DNA of 64,000 nt from an uncultured Bacteriovorax sp. (GTDB lineage: Bacteria; Bdellovibrionota; Bacteriovoracia; Bacteriovoracales; Bacteriovoracaceae). The stretch covers positions 434,001-498,000 of the forward strand of contig CAMLMH010000001.1 in the NCBI GenBank assembly GCA_946481315.1. Direction: 5' to 3'. Made by a program: the position numbers and the translations under genes. The notes under the pieces are model-generated. The model searched no databases, was not told the DNA's origin, and worked only from the letters and a program-made list of their open reading frames with translations. How positions within the stretch are numbered: the stretch's first letter is position 1; each line of letters begins with the position of its first letter. This document shows positions 43,001-52,513 of this stretch, piece by piece.

Positions 43001-43951
43001 GTGGCAAAAATAAGAGTTGCGATTATCGGTTACGGACATTTAGGAAAGTGGCACGCACAAAAAGCGCAATCTTTTCCGGAATTAGCTGAGCTGAGATATA
43101 TTGTAGAGAAATTTCCCGCCAGTCAGGAAGCCGCGCGAGCGGCGCACCCCAATGTTGAAGTCGTAGATGATATTTCAAAGTGTATCAACGATATTGATGC
43201 AGGAATTGTTGTAACTCCCACATCTTTTCACTACGACATCGTTATGTTTCTTTTAAAAAACAAAAAACATGTTTTTTGTGAAAAGCCAGTCACCGAGACA
43301 ACTGGACAAGCGTTGAAGCTGCAGGCCGAATTGAAAAAGGCCGGAACACTTCTGCAAGTAGGTCATTCCGAACGCTTTCATCAGGCCTGGGAGAGAAAAG
43401 AAAAATACCAGCAGTTCTTTGAATCTCCTGCACATATTACAATGAAACGAGTTGCTCCTTTTAAAGGTCGTGCAACAGACGTTGACGTTGTTCAGGACCT
43501 GATGATTCACGACCTGGATTTACTTGTGTACCTTTTCGATGAAACACCAATTAGTGTCGAAGCAATGGGCTTTAAAATGCGTACCAATCGATATGATTAT
43601 GTAACGGCCAACTTCAAATTTAAATCAGGCAACCGTGCTACGATATCAGTCGGACGTAATCAAACGAAGGAAGTTCGTGAACTGGAAATCTCCAATAAAG
43701 CGGGCACTCTGCACGTAGACCTGATGAGGAATGAAATTTCAGAAGCACTGGGAACAATGACTGGTCCGGAATATGTCAGTCTTGATCAATATGAAAAACG
43801 TGACCATTTACTCCTTGAACACAAGCATTTTTACCAGTCAATCACTGAAGGACGTGCTCCTATCGTCTCGCTGGAAGACGGATTACTTGCAGTTCGTTTA
43901 ATCGATGCTGTTCTCGTCAGTGTTGAGCTGGGTAAAGAGGTTGCTCTTTAA
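43001..43951 (+). CDS. Gfo/Idh/MocA-family oxidoreductase, possibly GnnA-like
   Basis: 316 residues, GTG start with AGGAAAA upstream. A Rossmann NAD(P) site GYGHLG is at 10-15, with EKP at 94-96 (HVFCEKPVTET) and a C-terminal Gfo/Idh beta-sheet domain. It sits between lpxA and lpxB with a 9-nt gap and a 1-nt overlap. In Leptospira and Acidithiobacillus an lpxA-linked Gfo/Idh enzyme (GnnA) oxidises UDP-GlcNAc at C3, so GnnB can make UDP-GlcNAc3N for amide-linked lipid A. No GnnB aminotransferase lies nearby. The context is strong, the exact activity inferred. Confidence 0.85.
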   Translation: MAKIRVAIIGYGHLGKWHAQKAQSFPELAELRYIVEKFPASQEAARAAHPNVEVVDDISKCINDIDAGIVVTPTSFHYDIVMFLLKNKKHVFCEKPVTETTGQALKLQAELKKAGTLLQVGHSERFHQAWERKEKYQQFFESPAHITMKRVAPFKGRATDVDVVQDLMIHDLDLLVYLFDETPISVEAMGFKMRTNRYDYVTANFKFKSGNRATISVGRNQTKEVRELEISNKAGTLHVDLMRNEISEALGTMTGPEYVSLDQYEKRDHLLLEHKHFYQSITEGRAPIVSLEDGLLAVRLIDAVLVSVELGKEVAL

Positions 43952-45099
43952 TGACAACAAAATCGTGCTTGTTAATTGCTGGCGAAAAGTCGGGTGAAGA
44001 GCACGCACTTAGTTTTTTCGGACGTTTAAAAAAGGATTCACCCGATACCCATTTTTTTGGAGTGGGGGGAGATGATCTTAAGCAAGAAGGCCTCGAGGTT
44101 CTTTATCACCTGAATGATTTTTCTTCCTGGGGGTACAGCGAAGTCCTGACCAAAATACCTTTTTATAAAAAAGCGATGGATCATCTGATTGAGGAAGTTA
44201 TCCAACGCAATTGTAAAACAGCAATCCTGGTCGACTTTCAGTCTTTCAATTTGAAAATCGCCCAACGCTTAAAAGAACTGGGAGTAGATGTTCTTTATTA
44301 TGTGGCTCCTCAGGCCTGGGCCTGGAAGCAATACCGGGTAAAGAAACTTAGTCACGCTGTTCATACACTTTTCACTATCATTCCATTTGAAAAAAAATGG
44401 TTCAGTGAACGGGGAGTTCCACGAGTCATTGGAGTGGATCATCCCCTCTGGACTACTTATCGAAGTGAACTGCAGCATTTTAACCGGGCTCCACTTAAGA
44501 CTGTGCCGACTATTACTTTATTGCCTGGATCTCGCCGATTTGAGGTGGAGAAATTACTTCCAGTTTTTATAGCGGCCATCAAAGAATTTAAAAGGAAAGT
44601 CGCTTGCAAGATCGCTATTGTGCAATCGAGTTCAGTGCCGCAGGAATTTTTTGAGCCGTATCAAGAGTATTTTGATCAAGTCTACAGCAACGAAAATTTG
44701 GTTACGGCCTTAAAGCAGAGCGACTTCGCCCTTGCGGCCAGCGGAACTGTAACGCTCACTTGTGCGTTGTTTGAAGTTCCCACTGTCGTATGTTACAAAA
44801 CATCACTGCTCAATCAGTTTATCTATGAAACTCTGGTGAGCTACCGCGGTCATATCAGCCTGGCAAATATCGTACAAAATAAGACAGTTTTTCCTGAACT
44901 ATTACAGGACCAGGTAGAGACCTATAATATCGTGTCGTATTTAAAGAATTGGTATTATAATAAAGATGCATACTTGCAGCTCGCCGCTGAATTAAAACAA
45001 ACCAAAGTTTTGGTTCAGGGTGAAGCCAGAGATATCCCAAAATATATGGCGGAAGTGATAACCAATTCATATGAAAAAAAAGTCGATACCTTTAGTTAA
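43951..45099 (+). CDS. lpxB: Lipid-A-disaccharide synthase LpxB
   Basis: 382 residues, GT-B glycosyltransferase family 19. LLIAGEKSGEEHALSFFGRL replaces the usual AGExSGD with an E for D. Other hallmarks are VAPQAWAWKQYRVKKL, a VDHPLW-type segment, LLPGSRRFEVEKLLPVF and ALAASGTVTLTCAL. It joins UDP-diacyl-GlcN and lipid X on the inner face of the inner membrane. The TAATG link to the Gfo/Idh gene and a 29-nt overlap with lpxK show tight coupling. Confidence 0.95.
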   Translation: MTTKSCLLIAGEKSGEEHALSFFGRLKKDSPDTHFFGVGGDDLKQEGLEVLYHLNDFSSWGYSEVLTKIPFYKKAMDHLIEEVIQRNCKTAILVDFQSFNLKIAQRLKELGVDVLYYVAPQAWAWKQYRVKKLSHAVHTLFTIIPFEKKWFSERGVPRVIGVDHPLWTTYRSELQHFNRAPLKTVPTITLLPGSRRFEVEKLLPVFIAAIKEFKRKVACKIAIVQSSSVPQEFFEPYQEYFDQVYSNENLVTALKQSDFALAASGTVTLTCALFEVPTVVCYKTSLLNQFIYETLVSYRGHISLANIVQNKTVFPELLQDQVETYNIVSYLKNWYYNKDAYLQLAAELKQTKVLVQGEARDIPKYMAEVITNSYEKKVDTFS

Positions 45100-46141
45100 A
45101 AGACTCATTTTTTCACCTTTGTCCTGGGCATGGGAAGCTCTCTATTTTATCCGTCGAACTTGCTATGATTATGGAATGCTCAAGCAGCGATCCTTTCAGG
45201 TTCCGGTTATCTCCATTGGAAATTTAACTTTTGGCGGGACGGGGAAAACTCCTTTTACTCTTTGGCTTGCTCAATACCTGCATCAGAAAAATAAAAGAGT
45301 CATGGTGCTCATGCGGGGTTATAAAGGCAAACTGGAAAACTCATCCGGCATTATCGTGACCGGGAAAAAAATAAATCCTGATCCTCAGGATTTCGGAGAC
45401 GAAGCGCTGCTGTTTGCCCGCAGATTGGAAGACGCATCTATTGTTGTTGGAAAAAACCGCAGCGAAAATCTGGCCTTTTATTTTCCGAAAATTCAACCCG
45501 ATGCTGTTTTACTTGATGATGGACATCAGCACATTAAGATTAAAAGAAAACTTAATATAGTATTATTTGATGCTCTTATGCCGCTGGAGAGTTATCGGGT
45601 CGCTCCGCTGGGATATATGCGCGAGGGATTTCAGGCACTAAAAGATACAGATCTTGTCGTTATTGGAAAAGCTGATCTGGCCGGTGATGAGAGAGTTCAG
45701 GCACTCAAAAATTTTCTGCATCCTCATCTTCCCCGGGGAGTCGAGTTTGCAGAAGTGGGTTTTAGACCAAATGGTTTCTACAATTCAGCTTACGAGCTTG
45801 TCCTAAAAACAGAGGACATTCGCGGTAAGAAAGTTATCTGTCTGGCCGGCGTGGCCAATCCGCGGTCATTTTATAAATTGTTAGAAGATCTCGGCGCTGA
45901 AATTATCGTGACTGAGTCATTTCCCGATCATCATTTTTTCAAACCCGAAGAGCTTCAAGCCTTGCTTACCTACGCAAAAAATGAAGATGCTTACCTGGTG
46001 ACCACCGAAAAAGATATGGTGCGAATAAAAAAAATAGTTGAAGACCCGATTATTCTGTTCCTGGAAGTAGATCTTCATTTCCTCAGAGGTGAAGAAACGG
46101 CGACCAGAATTATTGATACATGTTTTCAGAATTTATATTAG
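45071..46141 (+). CDS. lpxK: Tetraacyldisaccharide 4'-kinase LpxK
   Basis: 356 residues with an N-terminal membrane-association helix. The P-loop GGTGKT is at 55-60, and the VLLDDGHQH Walker-B-like motif is clear. It phosphorylates lipid A at C4'. Its presence implies that at least the 4' phosphate is made, unlike the neutral, mannose-bearing lipid A reported for Bdellovibrio bacteriovorus. Confidence 0.95.
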   Translation: MKKKSIPLVKRLIFSPLSWAWEALYFIRRTCYDYGMLKQRSFQVPVISIGNLTFGGTGKTPFTLWLAQYLHQKNKRVMVLMRGYKGKLENSSGIIVTGKKINPDPQDFGDEALLFARRLEDASIVVGKNRSENLAFYFPKIQPDAVLLDDGHQHIKIKRKLNIVLFDALMPLESYRVAPLGYMREGFQALKDTDLVVIGKADLAGDERVQALKNFLHPHLPRGVEFAEVGFRPNGFYNSAYELVLKTEDIRGKKVICLAGVANPRSFYKLLEDLGAEIIVTESFPDHHFFKPEELQALLTYAKNEDAYLVTTEKDMVRIKKIVEDPIILFLEVDLHFLRGEETATRIIDTCFQNLY

Positions 46142-46149
46142 GACGATAT

Positions 46150-47340
46150 ATGAAAAAGCATTCAAAAAATGTCTCCGTTATTCTGTTGATTTGTTCCACC
46201 ATGCTTTTATCAGCATGCTCTACAAATCATGAAAAAGAAAAACGTGAAGTCATGACAACTGAAAAAACCGCTGACTTGATTGATACGTTTGATATTAATA
46301 AAGAGCAGGCTGAAGACTTTAAAGAGTCGGCGACCGTAGAGATCAAACCAACTTCGCCGGATCAAAAAGAAGTGAAGGTCGAAGATATCAAAATCATCGT
46401 AGAAACTAAAGAAACAAAGCCGACAAGTAAAAAAGATAAAAAGACACCTAAAGCTGAAACTGCCAAGAGAGATTCTGTCGCAAAAAAAGAAACTCCGGCG
46501 GAAAAAACTGAAACAGTTTCATCTGCTGCAAGCGCCACACCCGCAATTGTTCCCCAGTCAACTTATCCGGAAGGATACCCGGAAGATTATAAAAACTATG
46601 ATTTAAAATCCAAATCAGTTTGGGCGAAATTTAAACCAGCTTTCTATTCAGGCGAGCAATCAGTGATGGCCATCACCTATTTAGGAGTGACTGCCGGCTA
46701 TATTACGATATCTTCAAAGGGACTTGCCAAAATTAAAGACAAAACAGTTTATCATTATTATGCCCGTTTCAAATCAAGCGATGCCTACCGTTATTTCTAT
46801 TGGCTGGATGATTATATTGAAAGTTTTGTAGAGAAAGATACGTTTCTTCCGTTAAAGTATCAATTGATTCAAAGAGAAAAGAAGCAAAACGTAGATGATC
46901 TGCAGCTTTTTGACTTTGATAAGATGATGACTTATCACTGGTTCAAAAAAGTAAAAGATGGGCAGACTAAGAACGAAAAAATTGACAAGCCGATTCCCCG
47001 CTATGCTCAGGATTCATTTTCGGCATTGCAATTTGTACGGGGCCTGCCATTAATTAAAGGTGACGTTTATGAATTACCAGTCGTCACTCGCGGTAAGATT
47101 TGGCTATTGAAAGTGATGGTTGATGGTCCGGAGACGACATCTGTAGACGGCAATAATGTTAAGGCAATAAAAATCCGCGCGGAAACTCATTTTCCGGGCG
47201 TATTGAAGAAAAGCGGCGACATCATTTTCTGGTATGGAATTGAATCAGAGAGAAAATTACTTAAATTTCAGGCAAAAGTTAAAATTGGATCAATCTATGG
47301 GGAACTGGTCGACTATAAACCAGGTATTCTCGTAAAATAA
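46150..47340 (+). CDS. DUF3108-domain lipoprotein
   Basis: 396 residues from ATG 46150 (AGGAC upstream). The lipobox LLSAC has Cys near 23. A low-complexity Lys/Glu/Thr/Pro linker of about 100 residues follows, and the DUF3108 domain lies around 165-395 (YSGEQSVMAITYLGVTAGYI, LPLIKGDVYELPVVTRGKIW). DUF3108 is a beta-rich envelope domain of unknown function. It starts 8 nt after lpxK, suggesting an envelope-assembly role. Confidence 0.85.
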   Translation: MKKHSKNVSVILLICSTMLLSACSTNHEKEKREVMTTEKTADLIDTFDINKEQAEDFKESATVEIKPTSPDQKEVKVEDIKIIVETKETKPTSKKDKKTPKAETAKRDSVAKKETPAEKTETVSSAASATPAIVPQSTYPEGYPEDYKNYDLKSKSVWAKFKPAFYSGEQSVMAITYLGVTAGYITISSKGLAKIKDKTVYHYYARFKSSDAYRYFYWLDDYIESFVEKDTFLPLKYQLIQREKKQNVDDLQLFDFDKMMTYHWFKKVKDGQTKNEKIDKPIPRYAQDSFSALQFVRGLPLIKGDVYELPVVTRGKIWLLKVMVDGPETTSVDGNNVKAIKIRAETHFPGVLKKSGDIIFWYGIESERKLLKFQAKVKIGSIYGELVDYKPGILVK

Positions 47341-47351
47341 CAGGCGGCCGT

Positions 47352-48518
47352 TTGACCAATAAGTATGCGCGTAACATTCTCTACCTGCTTCCCACAATGA
47401 ACTGGGATACTAAAGAGCGTTTCGCTTTCCGCGATATCATGCTGGCGCGTAAGCACGGCTACAATATTTATATCTGCACATTTGAAGACTCGTTCGCCGC
47501 TAAAATGGCCAGAAGTATCGATATCGAAGTTATTCCATTTAAGGAAACTTTTTTAAACCGCTTCACAGAGTTTCATCGGCATTTTCCGCTGGCACCGATT
47601 TTTAAAAAAGTGCACATCGATATTATTCATTGTTATGATTTTCGTCTTCTGTTCTCCCTTTCCATTCAGCTCAAACGCCGGAACCTGACGGCCCTGGTGA
47701 TGACTCAGGATCATGCTATCGACAAACCTCTGCGAAGGTTCTGGTATCGTCCTCTCATTTCCCGCATTGACTCTCTTATTCTGGGAAATAAAAATTTGCT
47801 TCAGGATGCTCTGGGAAATCTTGGTTTGCCGATGAAAAAAATTGATTATTTCGGAATGGGGCTCAAATATGAAGAAGCCCAGAATCCGGCAGAGATTGAT
47901 ATAAATTTTGAAACTTATAAAGATTATTTTCTGGTAGGAACTTACATTTCACCGGGGCTGGATAATTACAATAATCTGATTCCCATTCTATCAGCACTCC
48001 GAGTACTGAATGAAAAGCAAACCTCCATTCGTAAAAGTAAACTTGTTCTTATATCTCCGGTTGAATTTAAAGACATGTCCTTTCTTCCGGCCCTGATGAA
48101 AGATATTCAGGAGCAGGGACTGACTGAAGATGTTCTTTTTGTGACCACTCAGGATATCGTCGGAGTTATCACACGTCTGGATCTTTGGATCAGTAACGGG
48201 GATCATGAACTGGTTGAAGATTTTGCCATCAGTGCCATTATTCATGAAGTCCCGGCGATTATGGGAAGAAATTTCTGTACCAAAGATCTGGTTGAGGAAT
48301 ACGAAGGCGTAGGTGAAACCTATAAACTCTACGATGCCCGCGAGCTTCGTGATAAATGGGAAAAAATGATACTAGGGCGAGGAGTTTATAAAGAAAAAAC
48401 GCGTCTCTACAAATTCTTCATTGAACGCGAGCATTCTCACAAAAGTTACAAAACTCACCTGATGAATTTATACTCTCGTTCGGTTCAGCGCCGCGTGCGC
48501 CTCTTTCGCGATATCTAA
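47352..48518 (+). CDS. Glycosyltransferase, GT4-like
   Basis: 388 residues, TTG start with AGGCGG upstream. A GT-B-type two-domain layout: N-domain with ARKHGYNIYICTF and HIDIIHCYDFR, and C-domain with DLWISNGDHELVEDFAISAI, the acidic E-x7-E region of GT4 enzymes, then EVPAIMGR. The donor and acceptor are unknown. Last gene of the lpx string, so a lipid A or core sugar transfer is plausible. Bdellovibrio lipid A carries mannose, but this link is only inference. Confidence 0.75.
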   Translation: MTNKYARNILYLLPTMNWDTKERFAFRDIMLARKHGYNIYICTFEDSFAAKMARSIDIEVIPFKETFLNRFTEFHRHFPLAPIFKKVHIDIIHCYDFRLLFSLSIQLKRRNLTALVMTQDHAIDKPLRRFWYRPLISRIDSLILGNKNLLQDALGNLGLPMKKIDYFGMGLKYEEAQNPAEIDINFETYKDYFLVGTYISPGLDNYNNLIPILSALRVLNEKQTSIRKSKLVLISPVEFKDMSFLPALMKDIQEQGLTEDVLFVTTQDIVGVITRLDLWISNGDHELVEDFAISAIIHEVPAIMGRNFCTKDLVEEYEGVGETYKLYDARELRDKWEKMILGRGVYKEKTRLYKFFIEREHSHKSYKTHLMNLYSRSVQRRVRLFRDI

Positions 48519-48550
48519 AGGTTCCACCACCCTTTTGGGTATCCGGTGCG

Positions 48551-49180
48551 TTAATCAGAGCAAACAGTAAGAATTTCTTCTGCCCGATGAAATAAATAAT
48601 CAGGATGTCTGCACGAGAGTGCTTCCTGATTAGCATAACCCCAGGTTACAGCTCCTGTTTTCACATTGGCTATTTTCCCCGCTTCGATATCCCGAATTTC
48701 GTCACCAATAGAGAGCACCAGCTGAGGTTGTAATCGTGTGAGGCGCAGTAGTTTTTTAAATCTTCTTTTTTTTCCGAATAAAGAGACGCTGCATTCGAAA
48801 TAATCAATCTGCCGTGCTAGTTCCGCTCCCAAAATAGAACGGACATTGTCCTGGGAATTAGAAGTGACTATGGCCACTATCATGCCTCGTCTCTTGAGTT
48901 CAAAAATGAGTTCGGGAATTCCGGAAAAAAGTTTTATGTCCGGTTTTTGTTCATGCATATGCCGGCGCATGAAGCGAGCGATCAATGGTATTTTCCACCA
49001 GGCTATTTCCAGTTCCCGCATAATCTCCCGGGAGCTTTTACCTCTTAATTTTTCCAACTCAGGAACAGAAAGCACTTTAAAGTGATATTTTTGAGCGGCC
49101 AGTGCAAAGGCACTGGAAAACCACCCGAAAGAGTCGGCGAGAGTCCCGTCGAAATCGAAAATTATAAGTTTAATGGGCAT
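48551..49180 (-). CDS. HAD-superfamily phosphatase (Gph/PGMB-like)
   Basis: 209 residues from ATG 49180; a TTG two codons earlier is possible. HAD motifs: DFDGTLADS (nucleophile Asp in the first D), TSNS, then the K region and SIGDEIRDIEAGK with the acidic pair. A helical cap follows motif I, as in phosphoglycolate or sugar phosphatases. Substrate unknown. It overlaps the end of the upstream 1032-residue gene by 11 nt, suggesting coupled translation. Confidence 0.88.
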   Translation of the reverse strand: MPIKLIIFDFDGTLADSFGWFSSAFALAAQKYHFKVLSVPELEKLRGKSSREIMRELEIAWWKIPLIARFMRRHMHEQKPDIKLFSGIPELIFELKRRGMIVAIVTSNSQDNVRSILGAELARQIDYFECSVSLFGKKRRFKKLLRLTRLQPQLVLSIGDEIRDIEAGKIANVKTGAVTWGYANQEALSCRHPDYLFHRAEEILTVCSD

Positions 49181-52100
49181 CTTCAATTGAATACGCTTCT
49201 TTAATGTTATTTCTTTCTACATACACTTTAGTATCAATCGCTAATGGAACTTTAGCATTTTTACGGATTTTTTCCTCATATGCAGGTTCATCCGGAAAGA
49301 TCATGACATTTTCTGTACGTTTTTCATACATAGGATCCATTTTCATTCTTTCCCGAATTTCTGCATATGTTTGTTCTTTTCTTAGACCATCAATTGCAGA
49401 ATGCATGACATTACCTTCCCGATTAGTAAACGTTGTCATCAGTGTTGTGGTCGGAATGTTAACCAGTTTAGGTGTTTTAGCCGCAGCAATCTCAAAAGTG
49501 GCCTTAGTGGAACTCCAGCAGCTAGAGTTTAAGTAAACAAGTTCACTGCCGCCAGCTTTTTCCCTCTGCTGCATCCATTCACCAAAATCATTGTTTGATA
49601 GCAATGATGTTTTGTAGTCCTTCCCTGGATAAACTATATCAACATATTCTTTTTTTCCATTTTCAAGTGTCCGGACACCACGTAGAACTTTTCCGCTGTT
49701 AGAAATCCTGAAAAGATTTTTTTCATCACCGTCGGAGTGTGCTTCTTTGACGAAATAATGAGCTTTGTTTTCTCCTGCGACTCGTGACTGAATGAAAGAT
49801 CGAGTGTCTTTAATTTCTTCAGCTTCTTCGAATTCGAAACCTTCTTCGTTGAAGTACTCCAGATACTCCTGGACGACATTTTCTGTAGAGCTAGGTCCCA
49901 TATTACTACCAACGACAATTAAACCCCGGAAGTTTTCTTTTTTCATTTCTGCATAATTAGGCGCTGGATTCGCTGGTGTTAAATCTTCTTTAGGGATTTC
50001 ACGCTTGAAGTCAATAACGGCTGAATATTTTTTTCCTAAGTGTGACCACTCCATTTTTTCCTGAATTTGTCCCAGCGGTATACTTGGTTCATACATCGTT
50101 TTCGCTGTCGAAACATATATTCCAGCTAAAGACTTATTTGCATTTGCAACCGGTGAAACCCCCATTAACTTTAGTTTGATCTCATTGTTAGCTCTTACAA
50201 CCGTTACGTCAGTAATATCTTTATTAGGTAAACCAAGTTGTCCTTTTACTTTGTTGTAAACAAACTTATACACTTTTGATGGAAAAATGCCTTCAAGCTC
50301 AGGTTGAGTGCTCATCTTCGCGACAGCAAGATCTGCAATGTCTTCGGCCAGGGTATCCATTTCTTCTTCGTTTAATAACTCTTTAGCCTGCTTAAGAATC
50401 GGTTCGAGAGCTTCTTCGGTTGGAGATTGAAGGTTAGCAAGTTTGTCCTGAAAGAGCGCCCTCTTAGCGGCCTTAATCTTAGATTTTTCTTCAGACGTTA
50501 AACAATTGCTGAAGTCTTTGCCTTTAAGTTCTGTTAACTGGGGATATTTTAACAGAATACTTTTATAAAGAATTGGAGATGTAAAATAGAGACTGGATAA
50601 GCTGGCCTTAAATTCTGCGGGATATTTAACATAAGCTTTAGCGTCCACCAGAGCTACAAAGACATCCAGCTCATCTGTTGCTAAACCGCCAGGTTTTGAA
50701 AATTTAGTCAGCCAGATTAATGCTTCTTTTTCAGTGATTTTAGAAGCAGGTTTTTTAATTAGAGCGGACCATAAATCTTTATTGTAATTACTTTCGCACG
50801 CTAGTTTCAAGCTCAGTTGATTGAGATTTTTAAAGTCTATCTTAGGAGAATTGATGTTCTCGCAATCACAATCTTCTAGAATAAGCTTCTTTGCGCAGAC
50901 CGTTTTAGAGGTAACAAGTTGTGAGGATGTATTAGCGCTTCCGGAATACATTCCCATTCCACCAGACATCATTAAGCCCGGGTACAATCCCATTTGATTA
51001 TCATTTACGATAAATTTATCATCATTTATCCGTTGAACCTGAGCTGTTACTTTATCTGTGATGTATTTCGAACTAATTTTTTTCTTTGTAGTAATATCAA
51101 AGCAATCATAGGTGAGCGGTGGACTCATTGGGCTAATAGAGATATTGTTTTGATATGTTGTGAAATTTATGAAACCCATTGTACGATTCGTGATGGCGGG
51201 TTTATTTTCATAAATGATGATGCGGTTAATTCCGCAGAGCTGATTCTGATCATTAAACACTGGTTGTTCAATGTTTTCTTCTGACAGCTTGACCACTTCA
51301 TCTTTTTTTAAATCGAGATAAAAAGCACCACGCTCAGTTGGTTTTGGAAAAACCACTATCGCTGATCCATTTTTGCTGACGGCTTCATTGCCTGCGTTCA
51401 AATCCGGGGAACGGCCGCCCAGATCCAGTATTTTTTGTTTTTTGTTTTTTAGGTCAATGATAATATGCTTATGAGTCTGCTTTGATTTATCGTTTACTGC
51501 CTGAATAATGAGCATTTTGTTGTGAAATTCTGGACTAACTTTATAAGCTGGATTGATCGTTCCAGAAGAATATGAATTATATTCGCCCGCTGCCGGGGGA
51601 CCATGAATGAGTTCAGCCGGAATTGAATCCTGAAATTGTAATTCTTCCCGGTTGTAAATTCTCAACACCCCTTTGGGAGAGATCGTAACTTCTGTCTGAC
51701 CCCGCCAGTCCTTATAGACTGAATCTTTTTTAGATTCAGAGCTCTGCTTAACGATTTTTCCGGATTTGGTGCGAAAAGTTAAAACGTTGCCGCCATCTTT
51801 TTTTTCCGCTTTGACTGGCATTAATTCATCCAGGCTTCCTTCTTCAAAGAGCACACCTTTTTTTACAATTTTCTCCCCGGTTTTAAGATTGTAAACTGTG
51901 GAGTTAAATTTCTTTAGAAACTCTAAGTTGAGTTTGGGGTCTTCTTCTAATCGTTTTCGGTAATCCTCATTAAGAGATTCAGGAGGCATTTCAGTCACGA
52001 CGACATGATCATCATCGATCCAGGTAGGGTATGAATTAGGCGTTAATGGAATACTTTTTAATGAGTCTGATTTAAGATCATAGTAATCTATTTTGTTTTC

Positions 52101-52268
52101 ATTACCATTGTAATAAATAAGCTTTGTCTTTTTAGCTGATAATCCATTTGTTCCGCCATAGCCCATTCCTGCATTGAAAAATGGAATTGTTTTTACATTT
52201 CCACTGTCGAAACACTGATCAGCAAAAGCAGTATTCATTAATAATAAAAGTGGAATTAGTTTTTTCAT
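49170..52268 (-). CDS. Large secreted protein with possible caspase-fold C-terminus
   Basis: 1032 residues from MKKLIPLLLLMNTAFADQ at 52268 (GGAG upstream). The signal peptide ends near FADQC. The N-terminal half is beta-rich with repeated DLK/N-x-K segments resembling a propeller (DYYDLKSDSLKSIPL, HKHIIIDLKNKKQKILDL); a cysteine cluster CDCENIN follows. The C-terminal region (about 770-990) has RGLIVVGSN, His844 in KEAHSDGDE and Cys917 in LVYLNSSCWSST. These are spaced like the His and Cys of CD-clan (caspase/gingipain/clostripain) proteases. No fold match could be run, so this is a structural inference. It overlaps the small gene upstream by 4 nt. Confidence 0.75.
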   Translation of the reverse strand: MKKLIPLLLLMNTAFADQCFDSGNVKTIPFFNAGMGYGGTNGLSAKKTKLIYYNGNENKIDYYDLKSDSLKSIPLTPNSYPTWIDDDHVVVTEMPPESLNEDYRKRLEEDPKLNLEFLKKFNSTVYNLKTGEKIVKKGVLFEEGSLDELMPVKAEKKDGGNVLTFRTKSGKIVKQSSESKKDSVYKDWRGQTEVTISPKGVLRIYNREELQFQDSIPAELIHGPPAAGEYNSYSSGTINPAYKVSPEFHNKMLIIQAVNDKSKQTHKHIIIDLKNKKQKILDLGGRSPDLNAGNEAVSKNGSAIVVFPKPTERGAFYLDLKKDEVVKLSEENIEQPVFNDQNQLCGINRIIIYENKPAITNRTMGFINFTTYQNNISISPMSPPLTYDCFDITTKKKISSKYITDKVTAQVQRINDDKFIVNDNQMGLYPGLMMSGGMGMYSGSANTSSQLVTSKTVCAKKLILEDCDCENINSPKIDFKNLNQLSLKLACESNYNKDLWSALIKKPASKITEKEALIWLTKFSKPGGLATDELDVFVALVDAKAYVKYPAEFKASLSSLYFTSPILYKSILLKYPQLTELKGKDFSNCLTSEEKSKIKAAKRALFQDKLANLQSPTEEALEPILKQAKELLNEEEMDTLAEDIADLAVAKMSTQPELEGIFPSKVYKFVYNKVKGQLGLPNKDITDVTVVRANNEIKLKLMGVSPVANANKSLAGIYVSTAKTMYEPSIPLGQIQEKMEWSHLGKKYSAVIDFKREIPKEDLTPANPAPNYAEMKKENFRGLIVVGSNMGPSSTENVVQEYLEYFNEEGFEFEEAEEIKDTRSFIQSRVAGENKAHYFVKEAHSDGDEKNLFRISNSGKVLRGVRTLENGKKEYVDIVYPGKDYKTSLLSNNDFGEWMQQREKAGGSELVYLNSSCWSSTKATFEIAAAKTPKLVNIPTTTLMTTFTNREGNVMHSAIDGLRKEQTYAEIRERMKMDPMYEKRTENVMIFPDEPAYEEKIRKNAKVPLAIDTKVYVERNNIKEAYSIEDAH

Positions 52269-52513
52269 TTTCCACTCCACTCAAATTTTGTTTCAACCTT
52301 TGCAATATCTTTGGGGTTCATATTGTCGGATAAAATGCGATTCATTTTTTCGCATTCTTCTTTGTTTTTTACTTTAAAATGACGGGAATTGCTTTTTATT
52401 TCACCTGTTTTGTAAGTATTGGTGATCGAAATATGACAGTTCTTCATTCTGGGTTTAGGGATCTCAACCGCCCAAGCATGACTTAAAAAGATCAGGGATA
52501 TCATTAACTTCAT
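52265..52513 (-). CDS. Small secreted protein of unknown function
   Basis: 82 residues from ATG 52513 (GAGGAT upstream). The signal peptide MKLMISLIFLSHAWA is cut near residue 15. The mature part is basic, with two cysteines (KNCHIS, EECEKM) that could pair. Its last 4 nt overlap the start of the 1032-residue gene (ATGA), so it is probably a partner, perhaps an inhibitor or chaperone; that is inference only. Confidence 0.72.
   Translation of the reverse strand: MKLMISLIFLSHAWAVEIPKPRMKNCHISITNTYKTGEIKSNSRHFKVKNKEECEKMNRILSDNMNPKDIAKVETKFEWSGK

Noticed and set aside
48418..48636. Minus-strand ORF spanning the end of the glycosyltransferase gene
   Set aside because: Overlaps two real genes in other frames and has no recognisable coding content.
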